From NCBI GenBank assembly GCA_018380885.1, contig JAGZSY010000017.1, positions 1 to 64,000 on the forward strand: DNA of 64,000 bases, given 5' to 3'. Origin of the DNA: Enterocloster asparagiformis. Its GTDB lineage: Bacteria; Bacillota; Clostridia; Lachnospirales; Lachnospiraceae. Shown one piece after another: positions 63,178-64,000 of the stretch (positions are counted from its first letter, which is position 1; every line of letters begins with the position of its first letter). The notes under the pieces are model-generated. The model was not told the DNA's origin. It made no database searches and saw nothing but the letters and a program-made list of their open reading frames with translations. The translations under genes were made by a program, and so were the position numbers.

Positions 63178-63198
63178 AAAAATCAACTTAAAAACATT

Positions 63199-63244
63199 CA
63201 GAGGGGCAGGCGCGCCGGACCGGTGCGGCCGCCCCTCTGTTTTT
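63199..63244 (+). terminator. Terminator after mngB
   Basis: CAGAGGGGC (63199-63207) and GCCCCTCTG (63231-63239) form a perfect 9-bp stem with a GC-rich inner part, then five T. Confidence 0.85.
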
Positions 63245-63438
63245 GCCGGATTCAGACAGGATACGGCCGGAAACGCACAGGATCAGGCGGGGGTCCATGG
63301 GCCGTTCTCCGCGGATATGTCTTGCGGATATCCCGGGGCCGTAGGGGCGCGGCCTTGACGGTTTTTCCGGATTGCCGGTGGGAAGGCTGTTTTATGGCAA
63401 AAAAATACGATATTTTCGGCTTTTGATTCTGCGGCTTA

Positions 63439-63467
63439 TTGCCAGTGCCCGGATTCTGTGATAATAT
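63439..63467 (+). promoter_or_regulatory. Promoter of the TauE/SafE permease gene
   Basis: TTGCCA (63439-63444), 17 bp, TAATAT (63462-63467), about 35 bp before the start. Between the terminator and here (63245-63438) I see nothing further. Confidence 0.7.
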
Positions 63468-63501
63468 ATAGGTTGCTTTTTCAGAAAGGATACAAACGAC
63501 T

Positions 63502-64000
63502 ATGATACAATACCTGATCGTATGCCCCCTGACTTTTTTAGCCGGGCTGGTGGATTCCATCGCCGGGGGCGGAGGGATTATCTCCCTGCCGGCGTATCTG
63601 TTGGCCGGGGTTCCGGCCCACGCCGCCCTGGGCACCAACAAGCTGGGGTCCTCCATGGGCACGGTGGTCTCCACCGTGCGCTATGCCAAAAACGGCTATC
63701 TCAAGGGCAAAGCGGCTATGGCGGCCTGCTCGGCCGTGGCCGCAATCATCGGCTCGTCCATAGGCGCCCGCCTGGCGCTGATGGTTCCGGACAGCGTGAT
63801 CCGGCACATGATGCTGGTGGTGCTGCCCATTGTGGCGGCATACGTTCTGTTTGATAAGCGGATGGGCGACAGCGAAAAGACCGGGAGCATTTCCAGGTCC
63901 CGCATGTTCCTGCTCAGCGTGCTGGCGGCTCTGCTCATCGGCGCCTACGACGGCTTCTACGGGCCGGGAACGGGAACCTTTCTGCTGCTGGTGCTCACCG
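63502..64000 (+). CDS. TauE/SafE-family membrane permease, cut by the window end
   Basis: At least 166 residues, still open at the last base. The start MIQYLIVCPLTFLAGLVDSI, the GGGGIISLPAYLLAGVP turn (about 22-38) and GTNKL (near 44) are the first-repeat hallmarks of TauE/SafE permeases. These proteins export sulfite, sulfoacetate or similar small sulfur acids, or have unknown substrates. The ATG at 63502 follows AGAAAGGA by eleven bases. The second repeat is outside the window. Confidence 0.88.
   Translation, partial: MIQYLIVCPLTFLAGLVDSIAGGGGIISLPAYLLAGVPAHAALGTNKLGSSMGTVVSTVRYAKNGYLKGKAAMAACSAVAAIIGSSIGARLALMVPDSVIRHMMLVVLPIVAAYVLFDKRMGDSEKTGSISRSRMFLLSVLAALLIGAYDGFYGPGTGTFLLLVLT

Overview
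The window looks like chromosomal DNA of a GC-rich, anaerobic, gut-type Firmicute, most likely a Lachnospiraceae or related Clostridia. I infer this from strong AGGAGG ribosome binding sites, sigma-A promoters with 17-bp spacers, a yjdF-type riboswitch, a 2-hydroxyacyl-CoA-dehydratase-type double-cubane iron-sulfur pair, and a bilirubin-reductase (bilQRS-like) operon. I saw no rRNA, tRNA, CRISPR array, prophage or intact insertion sequence. About 90 percent is coding, with 47 protein genes called.

Layout. 0-2 kb: a YoaK-type membrane protein behind a repeat-rich leader, then a metallo-beta-lactamase-fold hydrolase followed by a short gene remnant. 2-11.5 kb is a signalling block: a membrane GGDEF-EAL protein, a regulator with two GntR-type helix-turn-helix domains, and two adjacent hybrid sensor kinases built from repeated PAS modules. 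11.5-14.6 kb: RecQ. 14.6-17.7 kb: a LysR regulator divergent from an ATPase activator and a single-subunit dehydratase-like iron-sulfur protein. 18.4-24 kb: a MerR regulator with a textbook 19-bp-spacer promoter, and a giant Lhr helicase. 24-27 kb: small proteins, including a PC4-like protein and YjdF under its riboswitch, a methyltransferase and an HNH nuclease. 27.3-31.4 kb: an EndoQ-like PHP nuclease fused to a UvrD helicase, then endonuclease III; these are likely DNA repair functions.

32-34.3 kb, minus strand: MarR regulator, old-yellow-enzyme reductase and flavodoxin, matching bilQRS. The reductase has no ATG, GTG or TTG start; an ATA codon behind a perfect AGGAGG is the only good start, and it places the Asp-Arg pair at residues 166-167. 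34.5-41.7 kb: a ferric-type ABC importer followed by an OmpR-family two-component system and RapZ. 41.7-44.6 kb: a GNAT enzyme, a degenerate stand-alone receiver, an aspartate-dehydrogenase-like protein and a 2-hydroxyacid dehydrogenase. 44.7-48.4 kb: two MATE transporters around an SseB-family protein, ending in a strongly structured hairpin array between two copies of a 37-bp terminator. 48.7-51.1 kb: a small membrane protein, a PdaA-like deacetylase, a GNAT enzyme and an SRAP protein. 51.1-55.4 kb: a MarR regulator and a heterodimeric ABC exporter. 55.6-57.1 kb: a Trp/Asp-rich secreted wall-binding protein and a nucleotidyltransferase. 57.6-63.2 kb: an RpiR regulator, an EIIABC phosphotransferase permease and a GH38 alpha-mannosidase, an MngAB-like mannosylglycerate system. 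The window ends inside a TauE/SafE permease.

The strongest points for follow-up are the bil operon with its ATA start, the hairpin array at 48.37-48.66 kb, the EndoQ-UvrD fusion, the double-cubane pair and the tandem-PAS kinases. All family calls come from reading translated sequence and recalled motifs; no database search was possible.
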